A stretch of DNA of 64,000 nt from Kiloniellales bacterium (GCA_028280455.1 JANQLT010000163.1:1-64000); one strand, 5' to 3'; counted from the first letter of the stretch, positions 18,132 to 26,976 are shown. Notes: generated by a model not told the origin, from the letters alone. Made by a program: numbers and translations.

Positions 18132-18983
18132 TCAGGCCAGCTTGCGCTTGGCCTTTCGCATGGCCCGGATGAAGAAGTACTTCGCGCCGTCGTCCAGCTT
18201 GGAGCGGCCGTAGGGACGCACCGGCCAGCCGCGCCGCCGGAGCTTGGCGTTCAGCCGGTGCACCGCCGCCTCCCGGGCGAGCGGGCGGGAGCGGAAGGTG
18301 ACGCTGAAGGAGACCGAGACCGCCGGGCCGTTCTTCACCCAGTGCGGGCTGTGCACCGGGATGTGCAGGCCCTCGCCGGGCTGCAGGGTGAAGCGCTGGC
18401 AGGACTCGTCCAGCGCCTGCCGGTAGACGACATTGCGATGGGCGCCGCCGTAGTAGCGCTCGATATCGAGCGGGCCCAGCACGCTCTTGTCCCAGGTATG
18501 CAGGGCCTTGCTGCCGACGAGCTGCAGCAGGAAGTTGTGCTCGTCGTCGAAATGGAAAGGCGTCACCGCGCCGGGCGAGGAGAGGAAGATGTAGCCCTCG
18601 ACCTGGTGCGTGCCCGCGGCCCGCGGCTCGCTGTGCGGGGCGATCTGCCGCACGCAGTCGACCAAGAGCCGGCGGTAGTCCGGGTCGGTCTCGACGTACT
18701 TCAAGGCCACCCAGGAGCCGCTCTCGGCGATCCGCTCGATGGTCTGCTCCAGGGTCAAGCCTGTGCGCGGCGTGTGCCCGGGATCCTGGCTGACCGGCAG
18801 GTCGCCGGCGTTGAACTCGACGCAGCGTTTCGGCAGCGCCTTGCCGAGCGCGAGCAGGCGCTCGCGCTCGAACAGCGGGTGGCCGCAGAGCGCATGACCG
18901 ATCCGGAAATGCCGCTCGGGGAAGTGGGTCGAGAAGCAGGCCGCCGCCGTGTCGTCGATGATCAGGTGTCGCGCGGCGCTCAT
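18132..18983 (-). CDS. Cupin/JmjC-like Fe(II)/2-oxoglutarate oxygenase
   Basis: The 283-residue protein carries a JmjC-like double-stranded beta-helix. The iron triad is seen as H144-F-D146 (TPFHFDDEHNFLLQL) and a distal histidine at 211 or 214 (GLHIPVHSPHWV), with K159 in VGSKALHTWD suited to bind the co-substrate. A basic C-terminal tail (RMAKRK-like) may contact nucleic acid or acidic glycan. No signal peptide. It converges on the ATP-grasp genes with a 22-base gap and lies 22 bases downstream of the acyltransferase pair, so it is probably their co-transcribed third gene. Hydroxylation of a peptide or lipid-linked intermediate is plausible; the substrate is unknown. Confidence 0.8.
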   Translation of the reverse strand: MSAARHLIIDDTAAACFSTHFPERHFRIGHALCGHPLFERERLLALGKALPKRCVEFNAGDLPVSQDPGHTPRTGLTLEQTIERIAESGSWVALKYVETDPDYRRLLVDCVRQIAPHSEPRAAGTHQVEGYIFLSSPGAVTPFHFDDEHNFLLQLVGSKALHTWDKSVLGPLDIERYYGGAHRNVVYRQALDESCQRFTLQPGEGLHIPVHSPHWVKNGPAVSVSFSVTFRSRPLAREAAVHRLNAKLRRRGWPVRPYGRSKLDDGAKYFFIRAMRKAKRKLA

Positions 18984-19005
18984 CGTCGGGTCCCCGGAAG
19001 CCGGC

Positions 19006-20193
19006 TCAGCCCTTGAAGAGCGCGCGCAGGCCGAGCTGGCTGCGGGACAGCAGGTCGCGGCCGGCGCAGGCGACGCCGACGATGGGCCGGCGGTCCCGCC
19101 AGAGCCCGTTGATCATCGAGTGGTCGGGCATGGCGCAGGAATCCATCCAGTCGATCGGCGGATCGAATTCGTAGAGCTGGCGGATGTTGTCGATCTCGAG
19201 CTGCACGCCCGGCGAGTAGCGGGCGTAGTCCTCGTCGAAGGCGATCTTGAAGGCGAAGGCCGCGTGGGGCTGGGCGGCCGAGCGGAGGCTGCACTTCAGG
19301 GCGATGGGCCTGTCGTCGAGCGTCAGGGCCTGCATGATCAGCATGCCGTTCTCGGCCGTCTCGCGCAGCAGGCGGCGGAAGTAGCGCCGCCGGTCGGGCT
19401 CGGAGTCGAAGGCGTAGTCCGATTCGCCCTTCCAGCCGCTGGCCTCGACCTTCATGAACTGCTCCGTCCAGCGGTCGATGTTGTCGCCGGGGGCGAAGCT
19501 GCGGAACTCCAGCGCACCGCGCTCCGCCAGGCGGCGGCGCTGCCGGCGCAGCTCCTTGCGCTTCTTGGCGCCGACGCAGCGGCGCAGGTGCGCCTCCGCG
19601 GAGTCCCGGCGCAGGAAGAGGGCGCGCTCGATCTTCAGCAGGGACCGCTGGGCCAGGCCTTTGCTTGCGAGGCCTTGCCGCAGCGCCCGCCAGACCGGGC
19701 CGGTCTCGTTCATGATCGGCAGGTCGAAGACGGCGACGCCTTGGGGCGCGGAGGCGATCCAATCGAGCACCAGGTCGACCACCGGCGCCAGGTAGCGCGG
19801 GTCGATCAGCGGCGTGCAAAGGAAGCTGTTGTGGTGCTGATAGAGCTCGAAGCGCTGCAGCTTGCCGAAGGGGCTGCCCTCGACCAGGCCGAAGGGAACG
19901 AAACCGACCATCTCGTCATGGCCGTTCCGCTCGTCCTGGGCATAGACCAGGACGGCCAGCGCCGGGGGCGGCTCTTCCAGGCATTCCATGCCGACAAGGA
20001 AGGGCACGGGCTCGTAGAAGACGTTGGGCTCGATGGCGCGCTCGGCGAGGGCCTGCCAGGTGAGGAGGTGCTGCTTCAGGTCGCTCGCTTCGTAGGCGAT
20101 CTGCAGCGTCAGGCGCGCCGGCGGCGCCTCCGGCCTTGCCCCGCTCGTCTCGGCAGCCGACGGCTCGTCGCGACCTTGGGGCAGCAGGCTCAT
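19006..20193 (-). CDS. CelD/FemAB-type GNAT acyltransferase 1
   Basis: The 395-residue protein matches the large GNAT-like (CelD/BcsL, Acetyltransf_6) family, in which two GNAT folds are fused as in FemABX aminoacyltransferases. Visible landmarks are LRRCVGAKKRKELRRQRRRL (the long basic helix, about 210-230), the substrate strand MLIMQALTLDDRPIALKCSL (about 295-315), and YARYSPGVQLEIDNI (about 335-350). Such enzymes transfer acyl or aminoacyl groups to surface sugars or peptides. The ATG overlaps the stop of acyltransferase 2 (ATGA at 20190-20193). No signal peptide, so a cytoplasmic or membrane-peripheral site is expected. Confidence 0.8.
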   Translation of the reverse strand: MSLLPQGRDEPSAAETSGARPEAPPARLTLQIAYEASDLKQHLLTWQALAERAIEPNVFYEPVPFLVGMECLEEPPPALAVLVYAQDERNGHDEMVGFVPFGLVEGSPFGKLQRFELYQHHNSFLCTPLIDPRYLAPVVDLVLDWIASAPQGVAVFDLPIMNETGPVWRALRQGLASKGLAQRSLLKIERALFLRRDSAEAHLRRCVGAKKRKELRRQRRRLAERGALEFRSFAPGDNIDRWTEQFMKVEASGWKGESDYAFDSEPDRRRYFRRLLRETAENGMLIMQALTLDDRPIALKCSLRSAAQPHAAFAFKIAFDEDYARYSPGVQLEIDNIRQLYEFDPPIDWMDSCAMPDHSMINGLWRDRRPIVGVACAGRDLLSRSQLGLRALFKG

Positions 20194-21293
20194 TGGCGGA
20201 CCACCTTCCAGAGGCCCAGGCGGATCAGCATGCGCTTGACGGCGGTGCTGCTCAGATCGGTGGCGGCCGAGCGCAGACCGGCCAGCGTGCCCTTGTTGAA
20301 TCCGGCGATGCCCCAGAACTCGCGGCGACGGTTGACCCAGGTCCTCTTGAAGGGGTCGTCGCCGATTCCGAAGTCGATCCGCTCGACCTTGTCGACGTCG
20401 ATGACGTGGCGGAACATCTCGTAGGTCAGGAGCGTGCCGACCGAGAGCCGCGAGAAGCGCGCGTCGTAGGCCAGGCGGTAGCAGTGGGCGACGCCGGCGG
20501 TGACCATCCAGATCTGCCCGGCCGCCGGCTGGCCGTCGACATAGTAGAGCCCGAGGCGCAGCACGCCTTTCGCCGAGGCCGAGTGCAGCAGGCCCATGAT
20601 GTAGTTCTTGTCCATGGGGTGGCGGCCCTGCCAGCTCGCCACCAGGACGCGGACGTAGTCGGAGATCGCCGGCGCGAGCGGCTCGCCGCCTTGCACGAGC
20701 TGGAACTGGCCGAAGGCCTCCTTGTCCATGCGCTTGTTTCGCCGGCGTATGGTGTTGCGGAGCTGACTCGGCCGTTCGGCCATGTAGGCCTCGGCCGACT
20801 TGCCGGCGACGTCCCCGTACCAGTTGCCGAACAGGAAGTAGGCCTGGGTGATGAAGCCGTGCTTGCGCAACAGCTCGCCGACCACCTCGATGAGTCCGTC
20901 CCGCGGATCGAAGGCACCGAACTTGACGATGTCGGTACGCGCCGCGCCGCGCCCCAGCGCTTCGGCGACCTGCTCGATCACGTCGCGGCGCAGGCCGTTC
21001 TCCGGGTGGGTGTATGCCCGGTAGAGCATCTGATCGGGGTGCGCGAAGTGGATCGCGTTGGAGCGCAGAAAGCCGACCGGGCCGCTCGGGCTGATGCCGA
21101 CCGTGATGCCCTGGGGCGAGCCCGGCTCGCCCACCGCGAAGCCGCGCAGCTCGGAGCCGGGCAGCAGGCCGTGGCGCTCGAAATTCTCATAAAAGGCTCT
21201 GGATACGAAGAAATCCGACCCTTTGTCTTCGTCCAGAATTCTTAGAAATGCTTCCGGCACATGGCTCAGGCCGCGATATGCCTGGACGGTCAT
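20190..21293 (-). CDS. CelD/FemAB-type GNAT acyltransferase 2
   Basis: This 367-residue protein (ATG at 21293; an in-frame start at 21368 adds 25 basic residues with no family match) is a second Acetyltransf_6 protein. Landmarks are the basic helix RNTIRRRNKRMDKEAFGQ, LRLGLYYVDGQPAAGQIWMV, and ARFSRLSVGTLLTYEMFRHV. It is the first gene of the minus-strand trio with acyltransferase 1 and the JmjC-like oxygenase. Two different FemAB-like transferases next to two ATP-grasp enzymes suggest stepwise building of an aminoacyl or peptidyl decoration. The substrate cannot be named from the sequence. Confidence 0.8.
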   Translation of the reverse strand: MTVQAYRGLSHVPEAFLRILDEDKGSDFFVSRAFYENFERHGLLPGSELRGFAVGEPGSPQGITVGISPSGPVGFLRSNAIHFAHPDQMLYRAYTHPENGLRRDVIEQVAEALGRGAARTDIVKFGAFDPRDGLIEVVGELLRKHGFITQAYFLFGNWYGDVAGKSAEAYMAERPSQLRNTIRRRNKRMDKEAFGQFQLVQGGEPLAPAISDYVRVLVASWQGRHPMDKNYIMGLLHSASAKGVLRLGLYYVDGQPAAGQIWMVTAGVAHCYRLAYDARFSRLSVGTLLTYEMFRHVIDVDKVERIDFGIGDDPFKRTWVNRRREFWGIAGFNKGTLAGLRSAATDLSSTAVKRMLIRLGLWKVVRQ

Positions 21294-21617
21294 GGCGTTG
21301 CGCCTCGCTCTGCGCGGCGGTTCCCGGCCCCCGGTCGGAGTCGCTCGAAGGGCTCGCGGGCTTGGCAAATCGGCCCTATTTCAAGGGGTTTAGCCGCTGG
21401 ACGGCAATATCTCCCGTACGCCTTAACGCAGTCTTCACGTGCCGTACACCTTCTGCCCTGAAAATGATCCATGCTGGCTGTCGCCTTGCCGCGTAAAAAA
21501 GGTTAGGAAGACCAAGCCCATGTGCGCCGGGGAAAAGGTCCGAAAAGTGTTTTTGACAATTGCGGAGCATGACGCCCGGCGGCCCCCTCAGGCCATAGCA
21601 TAGGCGGAAAAACCTCG
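21294..21617. other. 324-bp divergent intergenic region
   Basis: This gap lies between acyltransferase 2 (minus) and the peptidoglycan-binding protein gene (plus). It is less GC-rich in its centre. A TTGACA box occurs at 21553-21558 on the plus strand, 60 bases before the ATG at 21618, but I see no -10 at the right distance. No coding frame is supported. Confidence 0.45.
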
Positions 21618-23099
21618 ATGTCAGACTCTTCGACGCCCACTCCGATCCCCTCGATCAAGCGCGTGGACAGCGATATCTCGGCGATCCGCCACGAGATCTC
21701 GCAGATCCAAGAGGTCTTGGAGCAGGTGAGCGAGATCCAGCTCCGCTCGGCCGAGATGAACAACCGGCTTCTGGAGGCGCTCGATCGGGCGACCCAGGAG
21801 CGCAGCGAGCAGACCAATCAGTTCGTCGAGCGCGATCAGTTCATCGAGCTGGTGCGCAAGACGGCACGCGAGGAGCTGACCAAGGCGCCGCCCTCGGCCC
21901 AGAAGCTGGCCGCGCCGATCGCCGCCGCGCCCTCCTTCATGGACAACTTCAAGGAGCGGCGCAGCCTGTGGCTCGCGGTTCCCCTGATCCTGGCGCTCTT
22001 CGCCTCGGCCGCGGCGGGCTATCGGCTGTTCAACGAGCCGGACGAGCCGGCTGCTGGCCTGTCCCAGAGCGAGTCCCAGGCCGAGACTCCGACGGCCGGC
22101 GAGCAGGCCGGCATGGCGGCGGCGCCGAGCGGGAGCGCTGCCGAAGCCGAGCCGGCGGCGTCCTTGTCGATGACCGAGGCGGACAGTCCTGCGCCGGAAG
22201 CGTCCGCGGCCCCCGCGACCGTAGCGACGGCGGCGCGCGACGACTCCGCGCCTCAGGAAGCCGCGCAGGGCGCGCCGATGCGCGTACAGGAGCTCGACCC
22301 CAATCCGCCGGCGGTCGCCGCGACCGAGCCGGAGACGTCGCCGGCCGTTGGCGCGCCGGAGTCGACGAACGAGGCGGCGCGCAGCGCGGCGAGCGAGGCC
22401 GGCAAGCGGCTCGGCGCGAGCGGCGGCGCTGCGAAGGACGAGCCGGCCCTGGTGGTCGAGACCACGGTGTCGCCGACCAGCTCGACCAGCCGGCTGTTCA
22501 TCCCGGCCGAAGAGCCGCCGGCGGCGGCGCCCTCCGAGCTGGCCTCCAAGCCGGGGCCGGACCTCTCCGCCCTTTGGGACCAGCGTCAGCCCCAGGCGAC
22601 GCTCGGCACGGTGGCGGCCACGGCCGCGGCCTCGAACGCCATGGAGCCGTCGGCCGGGCTGGGCGGCGCGGAGCTCCTCAGCTCGGGCACGGCCGGCACG
22701 ATCGCGCCCAGCACGCAGCCCGCCGCCGAATCGGCCGCGACGGAGCCGTTGCCGGTGCCCAAGCCGCCGGTGACGCCGCAGGTGCCCCAGCCGGCCGCGG
22801 CGGCGCCCGAAGCGGCCCCCGCGTCCTCGGCTCAAGGCGGCCAGATCGCCAGCACCACGGCGACGGTGCCCAGCGTGCCGGCCGCCCCCTCGATCCGCCC
22901 CGAGGTGGCCATGGTGCTGCAGCGAAACCTGAAGCGCCTGGGCTACTACGACGGCGAGGTGGACGGCAGCGTCGGGCCGAAGACCCGCAAGGCCATCGAG
23001 TCCTTCCAGAGCGCGATAGGCAACGAGCCGACCGGCAAGCTGTCGGCGGACGAGATGTTCCGTCTGGCGCAGGATGCGGAGCGGGCGAGCGCCCAGTAG
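21618..23099 (+). CDS. Coiled-coil membrane protein with peptidoglycan-binding domain
   Basis: The 493-residue product has an N-terminal coiled coil (about 20-65, SDISAIRHEISQIQEVLEQV), one membrane helix (about 118-136, LWLAVPLILALFASAAAGY), a long low-complexity A/P/S/E-rich stretch (about 140-430) and a C-terminal PG_binding_1 domain (about 432-490: QRNLKRLGYYDGEVDGSVGP, then TRKAIESFQ). The topology is N-in/C-out, so the terminal domain would reach the periplasmic murein across the flexible linker. Such proteins tether envelope complexes to the wall. No enzymatic domain is present. It is transcribed alone, divergent from the acyltransferase operon. Confidence 0.8.
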   Translation: MSDSSTPTPIPSIKRVDSDISAIRHEISQIQEVLEQVSEIQLRSAEMNNRLLEALDRATQERSEQTNQFVERDQFIELVRKTAREELTKAPPSAQKLAAPIAAAPSFMDNFKERRSLWLAVPLILALFASAAAGYRLFNEPDEPAAGLSQSESQAETPTAGEQAGMAAAPSGSAAEAEPAASLSMTEADSPAPEASAAPATVATAARDDSAPQEAAQGAPMRVQELDPNPPAVAATEPETSPAVGAPESTNEAARSAASEAGKRLGASGGAAKDEPALVVETTVSPTSSTSRLFIPAEEPPAAAPSELASKPGPDLSALWDQRQPQATLGTVAATAAASNAMEPSAGLGGAELLSSGTAGTIAPSTQPAAESAATEPLPVPKPPVTPQVPQPAAAAPEAAPASSAQGGQIASTTATVPSVPAAPSIRPEVAMVLQRNLKRLGYYDGEVDGSVGPKTRKAIESFQSAIGNEPTGKLSADEMFRLAQDAERASAQ

Positions 23100-23177
23100 A
23101 GGCCCTTTCGGCCCCGGAGACCCTCAAGGTCGCAAGGTCGAGTCGCGTTGGCGACCGAGCCCGGTCGCCCCGGTCGA

Positions 23178-23294
23178 TCAGGTCACGGCGGCGATCAGCG
23201 CCAGCAGTGCGACCCAGCAGCAAAGGCCGCACGCCAGCCAGACGATGAGGCTTGTTCGACCGGAGAGGGCTTCGGGGTGGGGTTCCGTGCTCAC
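23178..23294 (-). CDS. Candidate 38-residue single-span membrane protein
   Basis: A GTG-started frame on the minus strand encodes a short acidic head (STEPHPEALSGR) followed by one hydrophobic helix of about 22 residues (SLIVWLACGLCCWVALLALI) and the end AAVT. It is in the otherwise empty 357-base gap between the peptidoglycan-binding protein and manC. The hydrophobic pattern is typical of small membrane proteins, but there is only a weak ribosome-binding site and no known family. It could be spurious. Confidence 0.35.
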   Translation of the reverse strand: MSTEPHPEALSGRTSLIVWLACGLCCWVALLALIAAVT

Positions 23295-23456
23295 GGGCAA
23301 TCCACCTGTCCAAATGCTCTAGCCAAGAATCCCAGGCTGACCGTCAAAAACTAAGGTTTCGTTAAGAATATTAATGATTCGTTAAAAAGTCCATGGTTTC
23401 TCGGGGTTTGTCCACAGTTTCCTGAACCGCAAAATCCTACGAATTTGCGCCCGGGC

Positions 23457-24980
23457 TCAGCCCTTCTCGGTGCGCCCGTAGATGTCCTCGAAGCGCTCGA
23501 TGTCGTCCTCGCCGAGGTAGCTGCCGGTCTGCACCTCGATGATCTCCAGGTCCGCCTCGCCGGGATTGCGCAGGCGGTGGACGGCGCCGACGGGGATGTA
23601 GCTCGACTCGTTGACCTCGAGCCGGAAAACCTCGTCGTCGCGGGTCACCTCGGCGCTGCCGCGCACCACGACCCAGTGCTCCGAGCGGTGGCGGTGGCGC
23701 TGCAGCGAGATGCTGGCACCGGGCTTGAGGAACAGCCGCTTGACCTGGAAGCCCTCGCCGAGATCGACCCCGCGGTAGGAGCCCCAGGGCCGGTGGACCA
23801 GGCTGTGCAGATCGGTCTCCGGCCGCTCCTGCCGCTTGAGCTCCGTGACCAGGGCGCCGACGTCGGGCGCCCGATCCAGGGGGCAGACCAGGACCGCGTC
23901 GTCGGTGCAGATCACCGCCATGTCCTCGACGCCGAGCACCGCCAGCAGGCCGCGGTCGCTGCGCAGACAGCAGTTGCGCGTGTCCAGGGCGACGATGTCG
24001 CCGCGCCGGCTGTTGCCGGCCGCGTCGCGCTCCAGGATCGACCAGAGGCCCTGCCAGGAGCCGATGTCGCTCCAGCCCATGTCGACCGGCACCACGGCCG
24101 CCTTCTCGGTCTTCTCAGAGACCGCGTAGTCGATCGAGATGCTGGGGGCCGTCTCGAAGGCGCCGCGCTCCAGGCGCAGGAAGTCGATGTCGGGCTGCGC
24201 GCCCTCGATGGCGCCCCGGCAGGCGGCCAGGATGTCGGGCTGCAGGCGCTCGATCTCGGCCAGAAGCATGTCGGCGCGGAACATGTAGAGGCCGCTGTTC
24301 CAACTATAGTCGCCGGCGGCGAGGAAGGCTTCGGCGGTCTCCCGGTCCGGCTTCTCGGTGAAGCGCTCGACCCGGTAGGCGCCCTCGAGGCCCGCCCCCT
24401 CTCGACTGGTTAGGGGCTCGGCGCGGCGGATGTAGCCGAAGCCGCGCTCCGGCCGGTCCGGCGTGATCCCGAAGGTGACCAGCCAGCCCTCGCGGGCGGC
24501 CCGGGCGGCGCGCCCGGTCGCGGCCATGAAGGCCTCGGCGTCGGCGATGTGGTGGTCCGAGGGCAGCAGCAGGACGAGCTGGGCCGGGTCCCTCTCGCTC
24601 GCCAGCAGGGCGGCCACGCAGGCGGCCGGCGCGGTGTTGCGCCCGACCGGCTCGAGCACGATCCGGCCCCCCTCGGGACGGCCCCCCTCGGGACGGCCCC
24701 CCTCGGGACGGCCCACCTCGGGACGGCCCCCCTCGGGACGGCCTTGGGCGCGGGCGCCCCGGCGCAGCTCCTCGGCGACCAGGAAGCGGTGCTCCTCGTT
24801 GCAGACCACGATCGGCGGCTCGAAGGGCTGCGCCGGGCTGACCCGGGCCAGGGTCTCGGCCAGCAGCGAGCGCTCGCCGACCAAGGGCAGGAGCTGCTTG
24901 GGCAGCAGGGCGCGGGACACCGGCCAGAGGCGGGTGCCGGCGCCGCCGGAGAGGACCACCGGTGTGATGCGGTCGGTCAC
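23457..24980 (-). CDS. manC: Mannose-1-phosphate guanylyltransferase / mannose-6-phosphate isomerase
   Basis: This bifunctional type II PMI-GMP makes GDP-mannose for exopolysaccharides. The N-terminal nucleotidyltransferase signature is LSGGAGTRLWPVSRALLPKQ (about 10-30), and the C-terminal cupin isomerase domain has SISLQRHRHRSEHWVVVRG (about 425-445) and DDIERFEDIYGR at the end. The length (507 residues) exceeds the usual 470-480 because of an inserted five-residue repeat (GRPEG type) after residue about 78, encoded by 15-bp tandem repeats at 24666-24740. The apparent start is GTG at 24980. It lies upstream of the polysaccharide genes but is not overlapping any of them. Confidence 0.93.
   Translation of the reverse strand: MTDRITPVVLSGGAGTRLWPVSRALLPKQLLPLVGERSLLAETLARVSPAQPFEPPIVVCNEEHRFLVAEELRRGARAQGRPEGGRPEVGRPEGGRPEGGRPEGGRIVLEPVGRNTAPAACVAALLASERDPAQLVLLLPSDHHIADAEAFMAATGRAARAAREGWLVTFGITPDRPERGFGYIRRAEPLTSREGAGLEGAYRVERFTEKPDRETAEAFLAAGDYSWNSGLYMFRADMLLAEIERLQPDILAACRGAIEGAQPDIDFLRLERGAFETAPSISIDYAVSEKTEKAAVVPVDMGWSDIGSWQGLWSILERDAAGNSRRGDIVALDTRNCCLRSDRGLLAVLGVEDMAVICTDDAVLVCPLDRAPDVGALVTELKRQERPETDLHSLVHRPWGSYRGVDLGEGFQVKRLFLKPGASISLQRHRHRSEHWVVVRGSAEVTRDDEVFRLEVNESSYIPVGAVHRLRNPGEADLEIIEVQTGSYLGEDDIERFEDIYGRTEKG
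24666..24740. repeat. 15-bp tandem repeat, five copies, inside manC
   Basis: The unit GCCCCCCTCGGGACG is repeated five times (24666-24680, 24681-24695, 24696-24710, 24711-24725, 24726-24740); the fourth has one substitution (CCCA for CCCC). Because the unit is 15 bases, copy-number change adds or removes five residues without shifting the manC frame. It encodes GRPEG repeats in a loop of the guanylyltransferase domain. Confidence 0.9.
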
Positions 24981-25073
24981 GTCAGGCTCTTTCCGCTGGA
25001 TCGCAAGACTTTGAGGTCATTTGGGTTTTCGGCCACTAAAGATATGGTTAACGAGCTGTCCCGGCAGCGTCTC

Positions 25074-26054
25074 TCAGGCGCCGGCCAGGTGCCGCTCCCA
25101 GGCGATGGCGCTGCCGACGATGCCGTCCAGGTCCTCGTGGCGCGGCTGCCAGTCGAGGCTCTCGCGCAGCAGGCGGCAATCGGCGACCAGGGCGACCGGG
25201 TCGCCGTCCCGGCGCGGGCCGCTGCGGATCTCGATGGGCCGGCCGGCGACCCGCTGCACGCTGTCGAGCACCTCGCGCACCGAGGCGCCCCGGCCGTAGC
25301 CGCAGTTGAAGACCCGGCTCGCGCCGCCGGCTTCGAGGTAGTCGAGACCGGCGACGTGGGCGGCGGCCAGGTCGCTGACGTGGATGTAGTCGCGGATGCA
25401 GGTGCCGTCCGGCGTGTCGTAGTCCTCGCCGAAGATCTCGATGGCGGGGCGCTTGCCGACCACGACCTCGCTGGCGACCTTGATCAGGTGGGTCGCCTGC
25501 TCGCTCGACTGGCCGATGCGGCCCTGCGGGTCGGCGCCGGCGACGTTGAAGTAGCGCAGGGCCAGGTAGGTGAGGTCGTGCGCGGCGGCCGTGTCGCGCA
25601 GCATCCATTCGGTCATCAGCTTGGAGCTGCCGTAGGGGCTGACCGGCTGCGTCGGCGCCGTCTCGCTGACCGGCATCTGCTCGGGGTTGCCGTAGACCGC
25701 GGCGGTCGAGGAGAAGACGATGTGCTTCACGCCGGCCTTGCGGGCGGCCTCGATCAGGGCCCGGCTGACGCAGGTGTTGTTGCTGTAGTACCTCAAGGGG
25801 TCGGCGACGGACTCCGGCACCACGACGCTGCCCGCGAAGTGGATCACGGCGGTGACGCCGTGGCGCCGGACCAGCTCGCCGATCAAGGCGGCGTCGCCGG
25901 CATTGCCTTGCTTGAAGGTGACGTCTTCCGGCAGGTTCTCGCGGCGACCGGTGGAGAGATCGTCGAGCGCGACGACCTCGCGCCCGGCCTCCCGGCAGGC
26001 CAGCAGCGTGTGGCTGCCGATATAGCCGGCCGCCCCGGTGATCAGGATGGTCAT
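25074..26054 (-). CDS. galE: UDP-glucose 4-epimerase
   Basis: GalE interconverts UDP-glucose and UDP-galactose. The 326-residue product has the NAD-binding ITGAAGYIGSHTLLACREAG at the N-terminus, SSTAAVYGNP (about 115-125), the catalytic YGSSKLM (Y-x3-K, about 143-149) and the ALRYFNVAGAD segment. The length fits the short-chain epimerase family. It lies 93 bases upstream of manC on the same strand, so the two nucleotide-sugar enzymes may share a transcript. Isoforms acting on UDP-GlcNAc or UDP-arabinose cannot be excluded. Confidence 0.93.
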   Translation of the reverse strand: MTILITGAAGYIGSHTLLACREAGREVVALDDLSTGRRENLPEDVTFKQGNAGDAALIGELVRRHGVTAVIHFAGSVVVPESVADPLRYYSNNTCVSRALIEAARKAGVKHIVFSSTAAVYGNPEQMPVSETAPTQPVSPYGSSKLMTEWMLRDTAAAHDLTYLALRYFNVAGADPQGRIGQSSEQATHLIKVASEVVVGKRPAIEIFGEDYDTPDGTCIRDYIHVSDLAAAHVAGLDYLEAGGASRVFNCGYGRGASVREVLDSVQRVAGRPIEIRSGPRRDGDPVALVADCRLLRESLDWQPRHEDLDGIVGSAIAWERHLAGA

Positions 26055-26185
26055 GGCCTTTGCGACTCCCGCGCGACCGCGCCGACCTCAGCGCGCGACC
26101 GCGCTGCCGTCAGGGCGCACCATGCCAGCCCGGGGCGCCGATGCAAGCGCCCTTGCGCGAAAGCGATCGGACGGTCTTGAGCGTC

Positions 26186-26965
26186 TCAGGCGGCGAAGCG
26201 CTGCTCGATGTAGGCGCGGATCACCGGCATGACGTCGGGGCGCGCGAGGTCCAGGCTGTGGCCGCCCTCGTCGAAGTAGACGGTGCGCGTGCCCGCCAGG
26301 GCGCCGTAGCGGCGCTCGGCCTCCCGGAAGTCGAGCACGTCGTCGTCCTTGCAAAGCAGGAGCAGCCGCTCGATCCCGGCGTCGGCGGCCGGCTCGAGGG
26401 CGGCGTAGTCCGCCACCGTCTGCTCGGTCACGACCACCGTCTTGTCGCGCTTCTTGCTGTAGTGCGCGCCGAGGTGCTTCGTCGCGCGCGCGGCGGGGTC
26501 GGCGACCGGGTTGACCATGATCAGGCCCCTGGCGCCGATCCGGTTGGCGAAGTAGTCGGCCCAGAAGCCGCCCAGCGAGGTGCCGATCACGACGACGTCG
26601 CGGCCCCTGAGGAAGCCCTCGTAGAAGGCGTCGAACTCGGCCAGGTTGCGGGCGACGTCGAGATAGTCGTAGTTGAAGCCGACCACCGTGTGCTCGGCGC
26701 CGAAGGCTTCGTCGAGCCGGTAGTAGTTGTAGTTCGGCATGGCCGAGAGGAAGCCGTGCAGGGCGACGATGACGCTCTGCTTGTAGTCCTCGGGCGGGAC
26801 GCGGCCCTTGCTGTAGACCGTGTACTCGAAGAAGGAGCCTTGCTTGGCTGCATGGCTCCCGCGCGTGCCGAGCAGGCCGAGCGTCGCCAGGCCTGAGAGC
26901 AGGACGGCCCGCCGCCCCGGTCCTCTGCCGGCATTCGCCTTGCCCGTCTCGCGCTCTCGCCCCAT
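26186..26965 (-). CDS. Secreted YqiA/YcfP-like alpha/beta hydrolase
   Basis: The 259-residue protein has an N-terminal twin-arginine-like export signal (GRGPGRRAVLLSGLATLGLL, about 13-32), then an alpha/beta-hydrolase fold with nucleophile motif VIGTSLGGFWADYF (G-T-S-L-G-G), an oxyanion strand VIVALHGFLSAMPNYN, and the catalytic histidine in EGGHSLD near the C-terminus. The family (UPF0227-like) includes esterases of small acyl groups. Its gene starts 11 bases after the acyltransferase-3 gene stop, so it belongs to the same operon and may remove acyl groups that the transferase adds. That pairing is inference. Confidence 0.75.
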   Translation of the reverse strand: MGRERETGKANAGRGPGRRAVLLSGLATLGLLGTRGSHAAKQGSFFEYTVYSKGRVPPEDYKQSVIVALHGFLSAMPNYNYYRLDEAFGAEHTVVGFNYDYLDVARNLAEFDAFYEGFLRGRDVVVIGTSLGGFWADYFANRIGARGLIMVNPVADPAARATKHLGAHYSKKRDKTVVVTEQTVADYAALEPAADAGIERLLLLCKDDDVLDFREAERRYGALAGTRTVYFDEGGHSLDLARPDVMPVIRAYIEQRFAA

Positions 26966-26976
26966 GCCGGCCCCGC

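Noticed and set aside
24666-24740. CRISPR-like array
   Set aside because: The repeats are direct, contiguous, without spacers, and inside the coding frame of manC; this is a minisatellite.
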